A DNA stretch of 6,456 nucleotides from the NCBI GenBank assembly GCA_002298075.1, contig DBLW01000012.1:1-6456 (forward strand). Direction: 5' to 3'. The translations under genes and the position numbers were made by a program. This document shows, in pieces, positions 1-5,968 of this stretch (the first letter of the stretch is position 1; every line of letters begins with the position of its first letter). Below the pieces are notes generated by a model. It ran no database searches. It was not told where the DNA came from and was given only the letters and a program-made list of their open reading frames with translations. The stretch is from Bacteroidales bacterium UBA714. GTDB taxonomy: Bacteria > Bacteroidota > Bacteroidia > Bacteroidales > UBA932.

Positions 1-354
1 TTGATAATTAGTGGATTAAATCACCATAATCTAAAAAATGTCATATACTAAGGCATGGCATTTAAAATTGCCTGCTTGACCTGTTTAAGCAAACGGACCG
101 CAAGTCCCGCGGAGAACCCGAGGCCGCATGCTAGGTTCTTGTCATAACACCGGACAGGAGTCGAAAAAACGAAAAAGTCCCAATTCCCCTCACCCGCCCG
201 GACGAAATGGCCGGAGCCATAATAAGCATTTCAAGTAGCTTGTTTATTTTTTCTATACCCGAATATTGCATTGGCCACCTGCAACCTTCATCGTAACAGA
301 ACCGCCCGAAAACAATATGAATGCCATCAAGCGAAAAGACAAAATAAATTTTCG
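1..354. other. Intergenic region with a G+C-rich patch, no supported gene
   Basis: No convincing gene is visible. Positions 1-90 and about 221-265 are A+T-rich, while 91-220 are clearly richer in G+C. Two minus-strand frames stay open by length only. One covers 131-379 and has an ATG but no recognisable motif. The other is a 60-codon frame at 51-230, with its stop at 48-50, that has no ATG or GTG near its upstream end. On the plus strand the first 48 bases are open to a TAA at 49-51, which could be the tail of a gene outside the window but is too short to judge. Short adjacent inverted repeats are listed separately. The right edge carries the rsmE promoter. Confidence 0.6.
51..139. other. Row of adjacent short inverted repeats, possible structured RNA
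   Basis: Four potential hairpins lie almost end to end: AGGCA/TGCCT (51-55 with 69-73), GCTTGA/TTAAGC (74-79 with 85-90, one G-T pair), CCGC/GCGG (98-101 with 109-112) and AGAACC/GGTTCT (113-118 with 134-139). A competing stem is CTTGTC/GACAGG (138-143 with 153-158, one G-T pair). I do not recognise a tRNA, SRP RNA, tmRNA or known riboswitch here, and stems this short arise easily by chance. It could be an untranslated structured RNA, a degraded repeat, or nothing. The strand is undetermined. Confidence 0.15.
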
Positions 355-362
355 TATTTTTG
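355..362 (+). promoter_or_regulatory. Bacteroidota-type -7 promoter element for rsmE
   Basis: TATTTTTG matches the Bacteroidota primary-sigma -7 consensus TAnnTTTG and is followed by CG, as at the other two promoters in this window. It predicts a transcript start near 367 and a leader of about 19 nt before the ATG at 386. I do not see a good TTTG-type -33 box about 20 bp upstream. The position favours the 386 start over the longer in-frame starts at 266 (TTG) and 317 (ATG), both of which lie upstream of this promoter. Confidence 0.55.
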
Positions 363-385
363 CGCCCGACATTTATCATTTGCCG

Positions 386-1108
386 ATGGAACTATTCTAT
401 TCTGCCGATATGACGGGCGACATATGCCACTTGGGCCCGGAAGAGTCCGCGCACTGCATAAAGGTGCTGAGACATCGCGCCGGAGACATCATATCCGTAA
501 TTGACGGACAAGGAACATTATATACCTGCCGGATAACCTCCGCCAATCCCAAGGAGGCCGAAGCCATAATAACCGGCAAGACAGAAAACTGGGGAGGACA
601 CCCTTACATACTGCATATGGCGGTGTGCCCGACCAAAAACATAGACAGATATGAGTGGTTTGCGGAAAAGGCATGCGAAATAGGCCTTGACGAGCTGACC
701 CCGATCATAGGAGAGCATTCGGAAAGACGCATTCTCAAGGCGGAAAGGATGCAGAAAATTCTCACAAGCGCGTCAAAGCAGTCTCTCAAGGGAGCAATTC
801 CGGCACTCAATGAGCCTGTCAGTGTCAAAGACTTCATCCTCATGCACGGCGCAAAAGACACATTACGGCTCATAGCCTACTGCTTCGAAGACGAGAATAT
901 TCCAAGAAGAAGCATAAAAGAAGTCCTCAGCAGTTTCAGCGGAACGGAAATCATCGTGATGATAGGCCCGGAAGGAGACTTTTCCAAAGAAGAGGCTCAG
1001 GCTGCACTTGAAAACGGCTTCATACCCGTCCATCTCGGAGCGTCACGCCTTCGCACAGAAACGGCGGCCCTCACCGCAGTGGAAGCCGCCTATTTCCGGT
1101 ACATGTAA
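386..1108 (+). CDS. rsmE: 16S rRNA (uracil(1498)-N3)-methyltransferase RsmE
   Basis: A 240-residue SPOUT-class, SAM-dependent methyltransferase predicted to make m3U1498 in 16S rRNA of the 30S subunit. Visible family signatures are the N-terminal PUA-like segment starting MELFYSADM with HCIKVLRHRAGD (23-34), the helix and loop CEIGLDELTPIIGEHSERR (97-115), ASKQSLKGAIP (129-139), and the two motifs of the C-terminal knot that bind SAM: IGPEGDFS (193-200) and LGASRLRTETA (217-227). Length and N-terminus fit the family when the ATG at 386 is used. The frame stays open back to a TTG at 266, but the extra 40 residues look unlike the family and precede the likely promoter. No Shine-Dalgarno sequence is seen. 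It is transcribed alone and converges on the tsaC-type gene 28 nt away. Confidence 0.95.
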   Translation: MELFYSADMTGDICHLGPEESAHCIKVLRHRAGDIISVIDGQGTLYTCRITSANPKEAEAIITGKTENWGGHPYILHMAVCPTKNIDRYEWFAEKACEIGLDELTPIIGEHSERRILKAERMQKILTSASKQSLKGAIPALNEPVSVKDFILMHGAKDTLRLIAYCFEDENIPRRSIKEVLSSFSGTEIIVMIGPEGDFSKEEAQAALENGFIPVHLGASRLRTETAALTAVEAAYFRYM

Positions 1109-1133
1109 CCAATGCCCCATCACGCGGGCATGG
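1109..1133. terminator. Possible bidirectional terminator hairpin between convergent genes
   Basis: In the 28-nt gap between the two convergent stop codons, ATGCCC (1112-1117) pairs with GGGCAT (1126-1131) around an 8-nt loop, and CC/GG (1109-1110 with 1132-1133) extends the stem past one bulged A. Neither side has a proper T-tract: the plus side reads CACCTATTTCC. It may be a weak shared terminator or simply a barrier between convergent transcripts. Confidence 0.35.
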
Positions 1134-1136
1134 CAC

Positions 1137-1751
1137 CTATTTCCTTATTATCTCCACAGAATAGTCAAGCCCGACCTTTATTATAGAGGACGGCTTGCCG
1201 GAAGAATGCTTTTCCAATTCCGGCTCCACAATATGGTCAACCGCCTCTTTTATCGCATCTGATATTCCTGCAAAATTCTTCGGAGACGGCTCGCCTGAGA
1301 TGTTGGCTGACGTTGATACTATAGGGCGGCCCAGACGAGCCACAAGGTCATGGCAAAAAGCCATCATGGGCACCCTTATTCCAACAGACCCGTCCCCTGC
1401 GACAGTGTTATAGGCAAGACAATGCCTGTCCTGCCTTGGAACAGAACCGTCCGAAGGAGTATCCCCGGCCAAGGCTCCCGGATAAATTATCGTCATAGGC
1501 CTGTCATTCACCTCAACCAGCTGGACCGCCATCTCCGGAACTTCCTTCACATAGCGGCAAATCATGTCCATGTCGCTCGCAAGAAGCACAAGTGACTTGC
1601 TGTCAGCACGTTTCTTTATATCATAGATTCTCGCCACGGCCTCAGGGTCAGTGGCATCGCATCCGATTCCCCATACGGTATCCGTCGGATACAGGATTAC
1701 GCCCCCCTGACGAAGCACGGCAAGCGCCTTTTCAATTGTCTCTTTCATCAT
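1137..1751 (-). CDS. tsaC: L-threonylcarbamoyladenylate synthase, single YrdC domain (TsaC type)
   Basis: A 204-residue YrdC-domain enzyme predicted to make threonylcarbamoyl-AMP from threonine, bicarbonate and ATP. This is the first step of the universal tRNA modification t6A at A37 of ANN-decoding tRNAs. Visible signatures are YPTDTVWGIGCD (21-32), KKRADSKSL (46-54), RPMTIIYPG (84-92), GSVGIRVP (121-128) and the nucleotide-binding STSANISGEPSP (146-157). It ends shortly after the YrdC fold, so there is no Sua5 C-terminal domain. Residues about 94-111 look like an insertion relative to relatives I remember. ATGs at 1751 and 1748 are both possible starts, preceded by an A-rich leader (AAAATCAATAA). 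It is the last gene of the minus-strand cluster, 22 nt after the EEP gene, and ends in TAG. Confidence 0.93.
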   Translation of the reverse strand: MMKETIEKALAVLRQGGVILYPTDTVWGIGCDATDPEAVARIYDIKKRADSKSLVLLASDMDMICRYVKEVPEMAVQLVEVNDRPMTIIYPGALAGDTPSDGSVPRQDRHCLAYNTVAGDGSVGIRVPMMAFCHDLVARLGRPIVSTSANISGEPSPKNFAGISDAIKEAVDHIVEPELEKHSSGKPSSIIKVGLDYSVEIIRK

Positions 1752-1773
1752 TTATTGATTTTCTCGTCCAATA

Positions 1774-2847
1774 TCATAATATGACATCCGAAACCACAGG
1801 ATAATGGTCCGAATACCCGATGTCATGAATTTCATGCCGCACAACGGAGCACTCCTCCGGGCACAATATATAGTCAAGCCTCAACAGCGGCCACAACAAT
1901 GCATAAGTAGCGGCAAAACCCTCACCTGCCTCAACAAAAGCATCCTTACGCTCACGAATCAGCTTGTGATACGTGTAAGACATGGGAGTGTCATTGAAGT
2001 CACCGCACACGAACGCATCAACCGGACATCCTCCGATGTCGGACAGGACTTTGTCAACCTGCTTCGGCCTGCGTGTTATGGAGCGCTTCATTTTCGTACC
2101 TGTCTGTGCAAACACATCCGAGCCGGACTTCATCAGTCCGCGTACCAGACCTGCAAAAGAAATGTTATAGCTCTCAAAATGGCAATTATATATCCTGAAT
2201 ACTCTTTCCCCGACCATATAGTCGGTAAATATTGCAAGATTGGCGCTGGACTCGAATTTTATGCGCCCTCTGTTGCGCACCGGAAACCGGCTGAGAGTCA
2301 TGTTGCCGTAATAGCCTTCCGGGCCAGTGAAAAGATAATATTCAGCATTATATCCGGGAAGTTTTTTCTTTATATATGCCTTCATGCGTTCATTTCCGCT
2401 GGCATGGAACTCCTGCAGGCAGATGATGTCCGCATCCTGCTCCTTTATGAAACGGAATACCGAATCCGCACATTCTCTCCATCCTTCAAGCCCGGACTCC
2501 CCGTCATAATGGACAAAACGGCCGACATTCCATGTCACTATCCTTACAGGGTTCCCGTCAACAGGAAAGTCCGGCTCATTGGAAAAGCGGAAATACCTGC
2601 CAAGAAACAGGCATGCAGGCAAAAGCGCAAGCATGGGTATCACAAACGCCTTTGAACGTCTCACGGCTGCCCACAGCAGAAGAAAGCAGTTGGCGGCATA
2701 AAGCGGAATGAACAGAATGCCGATTACGGAAATCATCCATAATTTTGCCGGATTGACGAACATGGCTGCAAACGACAGCACAAGCAGCGCCGCCGCAATC
2801 AACATCAACACACGTGATGTAAGTCCGAAAAACCAGTTCCTTGACAT
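1774..2847 (-). CDS. Membrane-anchored endonuclease/exonuclease/phosphatase (EEP) family protein
   Basis: A 357-residue protein with three N-terminal membrane segments (about 13-31, 38-61, 67-84) and a C-terminal EEP metal-dependent phosphoesterase domain (about 100-357). Catalytic landmarks are present: WN in VTWNVGRF (N107), LQEFH (E146), NCHFES (H223), CGDFND (D283, N285), LDYIL (D325) and SDHYP (D347, H348). An active enzyme is therefore likely, but the family covers nucleases, lipid phosphatases and sphingomyelinases, so the substrate cannot be read from the motifs. By the positive-inside rule (R3, R12, then RRSK at 63-66), the catalytic domain should face the periplasm. It lies 40 nt after the rhomboid gene and 22 nt before tsaC. 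In the Bacteroidota clusters I remember, this family follows mutL and rhomboid genes. Confidence 0.88.
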   Translation of the reverse strand: MSRNWFFGLTSRVLMLIAAALLVLSFAAMFVNPAKLWMISVIGILFIPLYAANCFLLLWAAVRRSKAFVIPMLALLPACLFLGRYFRFSNEPDFPVDGNPVRIVTWNVGRFVHYDGESGLEGWRECADSVFRFIKEQDADIICLQEFHASGNERMKAYIKKKLPGYNAEYYLFTGPEGYYGNMTLSRFPVRNRGRIKFESSANLAIFTDYMVGERVFRIYNCHFESYNISFAGLVRGLMKSGSDVFAQTGTKMKRSITRRPKQVDKVLSDIGGCPVDAFVCGDFNDTPMSYTYHKLIRERKDAFVEAGEGFAATYALLWPLLRLDYILCPEECSVVRHEIHDIGYSDHYPVVSDVIL

Positions 2848-2887
2848 TATGACATCCTATTGTTAGCCGATTGCACAGCAGAGGCAA

Positions 2888-3595
2888 TCAGTCATAGCGG
2901 CTGTACAGTGTACGCCTTTTCTTCCAGAACAAGATAAGCAGGAAACCAAAAATCAGCCCTCCAAGATGCGCGAAATGTGCGATTCCCCCTCCTGTGCCGG
3001 TAATTCCGGTCAGCAGCTCAATGGCACCGAATATAAGCACGAACCATTTTGCCTTCATGGATATCGGAGGGAATATAAGCGTAAGCACAGAGTCCGGATA
3101 GAGCATGGCATATCCCATAAGAACGCCGTAGATTGCTCCTGAAGCACCGACAGTCGGGGTCATCTTGAGATTATGTATCGCCTGCGCGGCCGCCTGTGAG
3201 CCTGCTGCCGCATCCGTCATCCAATGCTGCATCTCAAGCCACTCCACTCCGGTGTGGACCAGCGCCGCACCAAGTCCTGTCAAGAAATAGAAAAGCAGGA
3301 ATTTCTTTGCACCCCAGACCCTTTCAAGCACACTTCCGAAAATGAACAGAGTGTACATGTTGAAAAATAAATGCCAGAATCCACCGTGCATGAACATGTG
3401 GGTAACACATTGCCAAGGCTTGAAAAACCATGAAGTAGGATAGAACAGCGCGAATGTCCTTATCATGAAGTCCTCATTGAGGAATATCATCACCATCACA
3501 AGTGCATTTATCAGGATTATGTTCCTGACTGCAGTTGGGACATTCCTCAGGAACCCTCTCCCGCCGCCGTTTCCGTATGAATAATAACCGTTCAT
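2888..3595 (-). CDS. Rhomboid family intramembrane serine protease
   Basis: A 235-residue polytopic inner-membrane protein. The full rhomboid active site is visible: the H-x4-H-x3-N motif (H70, H75, N79), the catalytic serine in GASGAIYG (S152) and the catalytic histidine in AHLGG (H210). WGAKKF (94-99) follows the second segment. The N-terminal stretch is short, glycine- and tyrosine-rich and cytoplasmic in my reading, and the C-terminus ends in a KKRR cluster (225-228). An Ala/Gln-rich loop (about 120-147) lies before the serine segment. It should cleave single-pass membrane proteins, but the substrate is unknown. Its ATG is 6 nt after the mutL stop, so translation is probably coupled. EEP follows 40 nt later. 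Confidence 0.94.
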   Translation of the reverse strand: MNGYYSYGNGGGRGFLRNVPTAVRNIILINALVMVMIFLNEDFMIRTFALFYPTSWFFKPWQCVTHMFMHGGFWHLFFNMYTLFIFGSVLERVWGAKKFLLFYFLTGLGAALVHTGVEWLEMQHWMTDAAAGSQAAAQAIHNLKMTPTVGASGAIYGVLMGYAMLYPDSVLTLIFPPISMKAKWFVLIFGAIELLTGITGTGGGIAHFAHLGGLIFGFLLILFWKKRRTLYSRYD

Positions 3596-3601
3596 TCTGT
3601 C

Positions 3602-5578
3602 TTAAAATTTCTTGTCTATTTCATCAACCGTGATTATGGTCACGATTTTTCTTCCGGAACTTGTATATTCCGGATTTCCGCATGCAAAAAGCTGGTCTAT
3701 CAACCTCTGTGCCTGTGCCGGATTCGTCACGGGATCACTCCCCGCAGCACCCAATTTGGCAAAACGTGATGCCATATTGGCAGCCATCATCTCAGGAAGG
3801 GCGCTATGGTCGTCCGACAATATCAGCATAAGATCCGCCACCATTGACTGCACCTTTCCCGGTTCCACGCTATATCCTTCAGGCACACCGCCCACTACAA
3901 CAGTGTCCGTCCCGAAAGGGGTTATGTCAAATCCCAGCCCGGAAAGCATCTGTGCGTGCTCTTCAAAAAGGCACATGTTCTCAGCCCCGACCTGCACAGT
4001 CACAGGAAACAAGGCAGCCTGGGTCACATGGGAATTCTTGGAAAGCACATCCAGGAAACGCTCATACAGGATACGCTCCATGGCGCGCGATATATTGACA
4101 GCCATCAGCCCTGAACGTGCAGTCGTCACAATATATTTCCCCTGAAGGGTGAGTACAGACTTTGAAGGGGCGAGCTTGTCCTCGAACAGTTTGCCGTAAT
4201 CGTCACGGCTCTCTATGAAGCGGCCGGCGCCTGTGCCATGCGGACAACCTCCCATATGGCCTCCGAATGCGGCAACCGGACTGTCCTGAGGAAATACATC
4301 ATTACTCACGAACGCCGCATCATCAGCAAAATTACGGTCCGCAACAGCCCATTCGTCATCAAAAGCCCCCTGTGCCGCACTACGTCTTCCGGCTCCTTCG
4401 TCCGCCCGTACAGGCGTAAACGAATTTGCAAAGACAGAACTCTCTGAAGGAAAACCGTCATTGTCGAAAGGATTGTATGTGGAGTCGGCCCCAGGCTGCG
4501 GTTCCACCACCTGCCTGAACTCATCGAAGTTCTTGCTGAAAGCAGGAATCTCAGGCACTCCATCACGGTCGAAATCAATGCTGCCTCCGAAAGAATTACG
4601 TCCCAAAGACTCCTTGATGCAGGCAAACAGTATCTGGAAGACTACGCTGTCATCCTCAAATTTTATTTCCGTCTTGGTCGGGTGTATGTTCACATCCACC
4701 GAATGCGGGTCAATGTCAAGATAAAGGAAGTACGAAGGAGTCGTGCCGTCCGGAATCAGATTCTCATATGCCTTCATGACAGCCTTATGAAGATAAGGAC
4801 TGCGGAAATATCTGCCGTTCACAAAGAAATACTGGTTGCCCAGACCTTTTTTCGCAGCCTCAGGACGCCCCACATACCCTTGTACTCCTACGACAGAAGT
4901 CTGCACGCTCACATCCACCACATCATTGGCCACGCTCATTCCAAGTATATCCTGAATCCTGAATTTCAAAGACTTGGCAGGTTTAAGGACATATATATCC
5001 CTCCCGTTATGTGTCAGGGTAAAGCCTACGTCAGGACGAGTCAGGGCCACTCTCGTAAATTCTGAGATTATGTGCTTGAACTCAACGGTATCCGACTTCA
5101 AGAACTTGCGCCTTGCCGGGACATTGTAGAAAAGGTTGCGCACACAGAAGTTCGACCCGCGCGGGACGGCAGCCTCTTCCGTCGAAATATGACGGGAATC
5201 GGCAAATTCCACGATGCACCCGACTTCATCCTCCTCACGGCGCGTCTTCAGAGTCACTTCGGCTACAGCGGCAATTGAAGCGAGAGCCTCACCCCTGAAA
5301 CCGAAGGTAAGTATATTGTTCAGGTCCTCGGCTGAGGACAATTTGGATGTGGCATGCCTTTCAAAACAAAGCACGGCCTGGTCGGGAGACATCCCGCAAC
5401 CATTGTCTATAACCTGCACAAGAGTACGGCCGGCATCCTGAATCACGACCGTGACCTGGTCCGCACCGGCATCAACTGCATTCTCCACAAGTTCCTTCAC
5501 CACGGAGGCCGGCCTCTGCACGACTTCCCCCGCGGCAATCATATTCGCTATATTGCTCGGTAAGATTCTTATGTCCAT
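3602..5578 (-). CDS. mutL: DNA mismatch repair protein MutL
   Basis: A 658-residue MutL, the ATP-dependent mediator between MutS and downstream nuclease and helicase steps. The N-terminal GHKL ATPase is intact: KELVENAVDAGA with E29 and N33, DNGCGM with D58, TFGFRGEALASIAAV (91-105), then NLFYNVPARRKFL (148-160) and VDVNIHPTKTEIKF (294-307). A long variable Asp/Phe/Ser-rich linker (about 333-468) leads to the C-terminal dimerisation domain (about 474-658). That domain lacks the metal-binding endonuclease motifs: the DQHA(X)2E(X)4E site reads NISRAMERILYE (495-506) and the CPHGRP site reads CGNPEYTSSG (633-642). I chose the ATG at 5578 because E29, N33 and D58 then fall exactly at the E. coli MutL numbers. 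A GTG at 5599 would add seven residues and overlap the upstream gene by 10 nt. Confidence 0.96.
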   Translation of the reverse strand: MDIRILPSNIANMIAAGEVVQRPASVVKELVENAVDAGADQVTVVIQDAGRTLVQVIDNGCGMSPDQAVLCFERHATSKLSSAEDLNNILTFGFRGEALASIAAVAEVTLKTRREEDEVGCIVEFADSRHISTEEAAVPRGSNFCVRNLFYNVPARRKFLKSDTVEFKHIISEFTRVALTRPDVGFTLTHNGRDIYVLKPAKSLKFRIQDILGMSVANDVVDVSVQTSVVGVQGYVGRPEAAKKGLGNQYFFVNGRYFRSPYLHKAVMKAYENLIPDGTTPSYFLYLDIDPHSVDVNIHPTKTEIKFEDDSVVFQILFACIKESLGRNSFGGSIDFDRDGVPEIPAFSKNFDEFRQVVEPQPGADSTYNPFDNDGFPSESSVFANSFTPVRADEGAGRRSAAQGAFDDEWAVADRNFADDAAFVSNDVFPQDSPVAAFGGHMGGCPHGTGAGRFIESRDDYGKLFEDKLAPSKSVLTLQGKYIVTTARSGLMAVNISRAMERILYERFLDVLSKNSHVTQAALFPVTVQVGAENMCLFEEHAQMLSGLGFDITPFGTDTVVVGGVPEGYSVEPGKVQSMVADLMLILSDDHSALPEMMAANMASRFAKLGAAGSDPVTNPAQAQRLIDQLFACGNPEYTSSGRKIVTIITVDEIDKKF

Positions 5579-5589
5579 TCTCCCATTCG

Positions 5590-5886
5590 TTACTGCCACA
5601 GAAGCGGATAATATTTCGCAATAAGATATATAACAGCGAACGCAAGGATCAGAGCCACAACGCCTATCACTCTCTGATAGCGGCTGGCCTCCCTGGTCTT
5701 CTGATATGCCCCGTCACGGAAACTTCCCGAAATATACGACCCGGGGGCATATTCCTTTTTGCCGGAAGTCCCGTCCACATGGCCGAACATCTGCTTGCGT
5801 TCCTCCTTTTCAGGATCGTAAAAGCGTGGCCTGTAATTGAAAACCCTATGTTCCTGTCTTCCGAAGAAGCTGAAGTTGAATCCCAT
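5590..5886 (-). CDS. Small tail-anchored membrane protein of unknown function
   Basis: A 98-residue protein of unknown function. The N-terminal two thirds are polar and charged, with FNYRPRFYDPEKEERKQ (16-32) as the most motif-like part. One hydrophobic segment (about 73-90) sits at the C-terminus, followed by only eight residues. The basic stretch KTREASRYQR (63-72) before it predicts a cytoplasmic N-terminus and a tail anchor. There is no signal peptide or enzymatic motif. From memory, Flavobacteriia proteins with a similar NYxPRYY motif, encoded near mutL, are often labelled riboflavin synthase subunit beta; nothing here resembles that enzyme, so I would not transfer the name. It is first in the minus-strand cluster, 11 nt before mutL, with a promoter directly upstream. 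Confidence 0.85.
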   Translation of the reverse strand: MGFNFSFFGRQEHRVFNYRPRFYDPEKEERKQMFGHVDGTSGKKEYAPGSYISGSFRDGAYQKTREASRYQRVIGVVALILAFAVIYLIAKYYPLLWQ

Positions 5887-5909
5887 GTCTTATAACATTT
5901 TTACTCTCG

Positions 5910-5917
5910 CAAATTTA
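5910..5917 (-). promoter_or_regulatory. -7 promoter element for the mutL cluster
   Basis: Read on the minus strand, TAAATTTG fits TAnnTTTG exactly and is followed by CG. The predicted transcript start is near 5904, giving a leader of about 17 nt before the ATG at 5886. No clear TTTG -33 box is visible; the expected position falls inside the opposing ispF promoter. It probably drives all five minus-strand genes, since no other TAnnTTTG was seen in the gaps between them. Confidence 0.5.
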
Positions 5918-5929
5918 ACAACTTTTATT

Positions 5930-5937
5930 TATTTTTG
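5930..5937 (+). promoter_or_regulatory. -7 promoter element for ispF
   Basis: TATTTTTG fits TAnnTTTG and, with its following CG, is identical to the rsmE element. The predicted start is near 5943, giving a leader of about 25 nt to the ispF ATG at 5969. The expected -33 region overlaps the opposing -7 element, and no TTTG is seen there. The two divergent -7 boxes are separated by 12 bp, so RNA polymerase binding at one should hinder the other. Confidence 0.55.
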
Positions 5938-5968
5938 CGGAATTATTTTATGCACACTCTAAAGTATT

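Noticed and set aside
1..51. Plus-strand open frame reading ISGLNHHNLKNV, faintly like a UvrA N-terminus
   Set aside because: It stops at 49-51 after two more codons and lacks everything that should follow; 16 codons are too few to support homology.
131..379. 82-residue minus-strand ORF upstream of rsmE
   Set aside because: It has an ATG but no recognisable motif, and it overlaps the rsmE promoter and coding start on the opposite strand.
266..385. N-terminal extension of RsmE from TTG 266 or ATG 317
   Set aside because: The extra residues are unlike the family, whose N-terminus starts at MELFYS-type sequence, and both starts lie upstream of the likely -7 element at 355-362.
1804..2655. 283-residue plus-strand ORF opposite the EEP gene
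   Set aside because: The minus-strand frame contains all EEP catalytic motifs and membrane segments; the plus frame shows no family signature and is an antisense shadow.
2576..2887. 103-residue minus-strand ORF that could be a remnant second rhomboid or frameshifted EEP start
   Set aside because: It has no rhomboid motif and is out of frame with the intact EEP N-terminus, which already provides complete membrane segments.
3612..4145. 177-residue plus-strand ORF opposite the mutL C-terminus
   Set aside because: It lies wholly within mutL on the other strand, with no motif of its own.
4206..4250. CPHG in the MutL linker, resembling the CPHGRP endonuclease motif
   Set aside because: It sits in the variable linker (about residues 445-448), not near the C-terminus where the real motif belongs, and lacks the RP.
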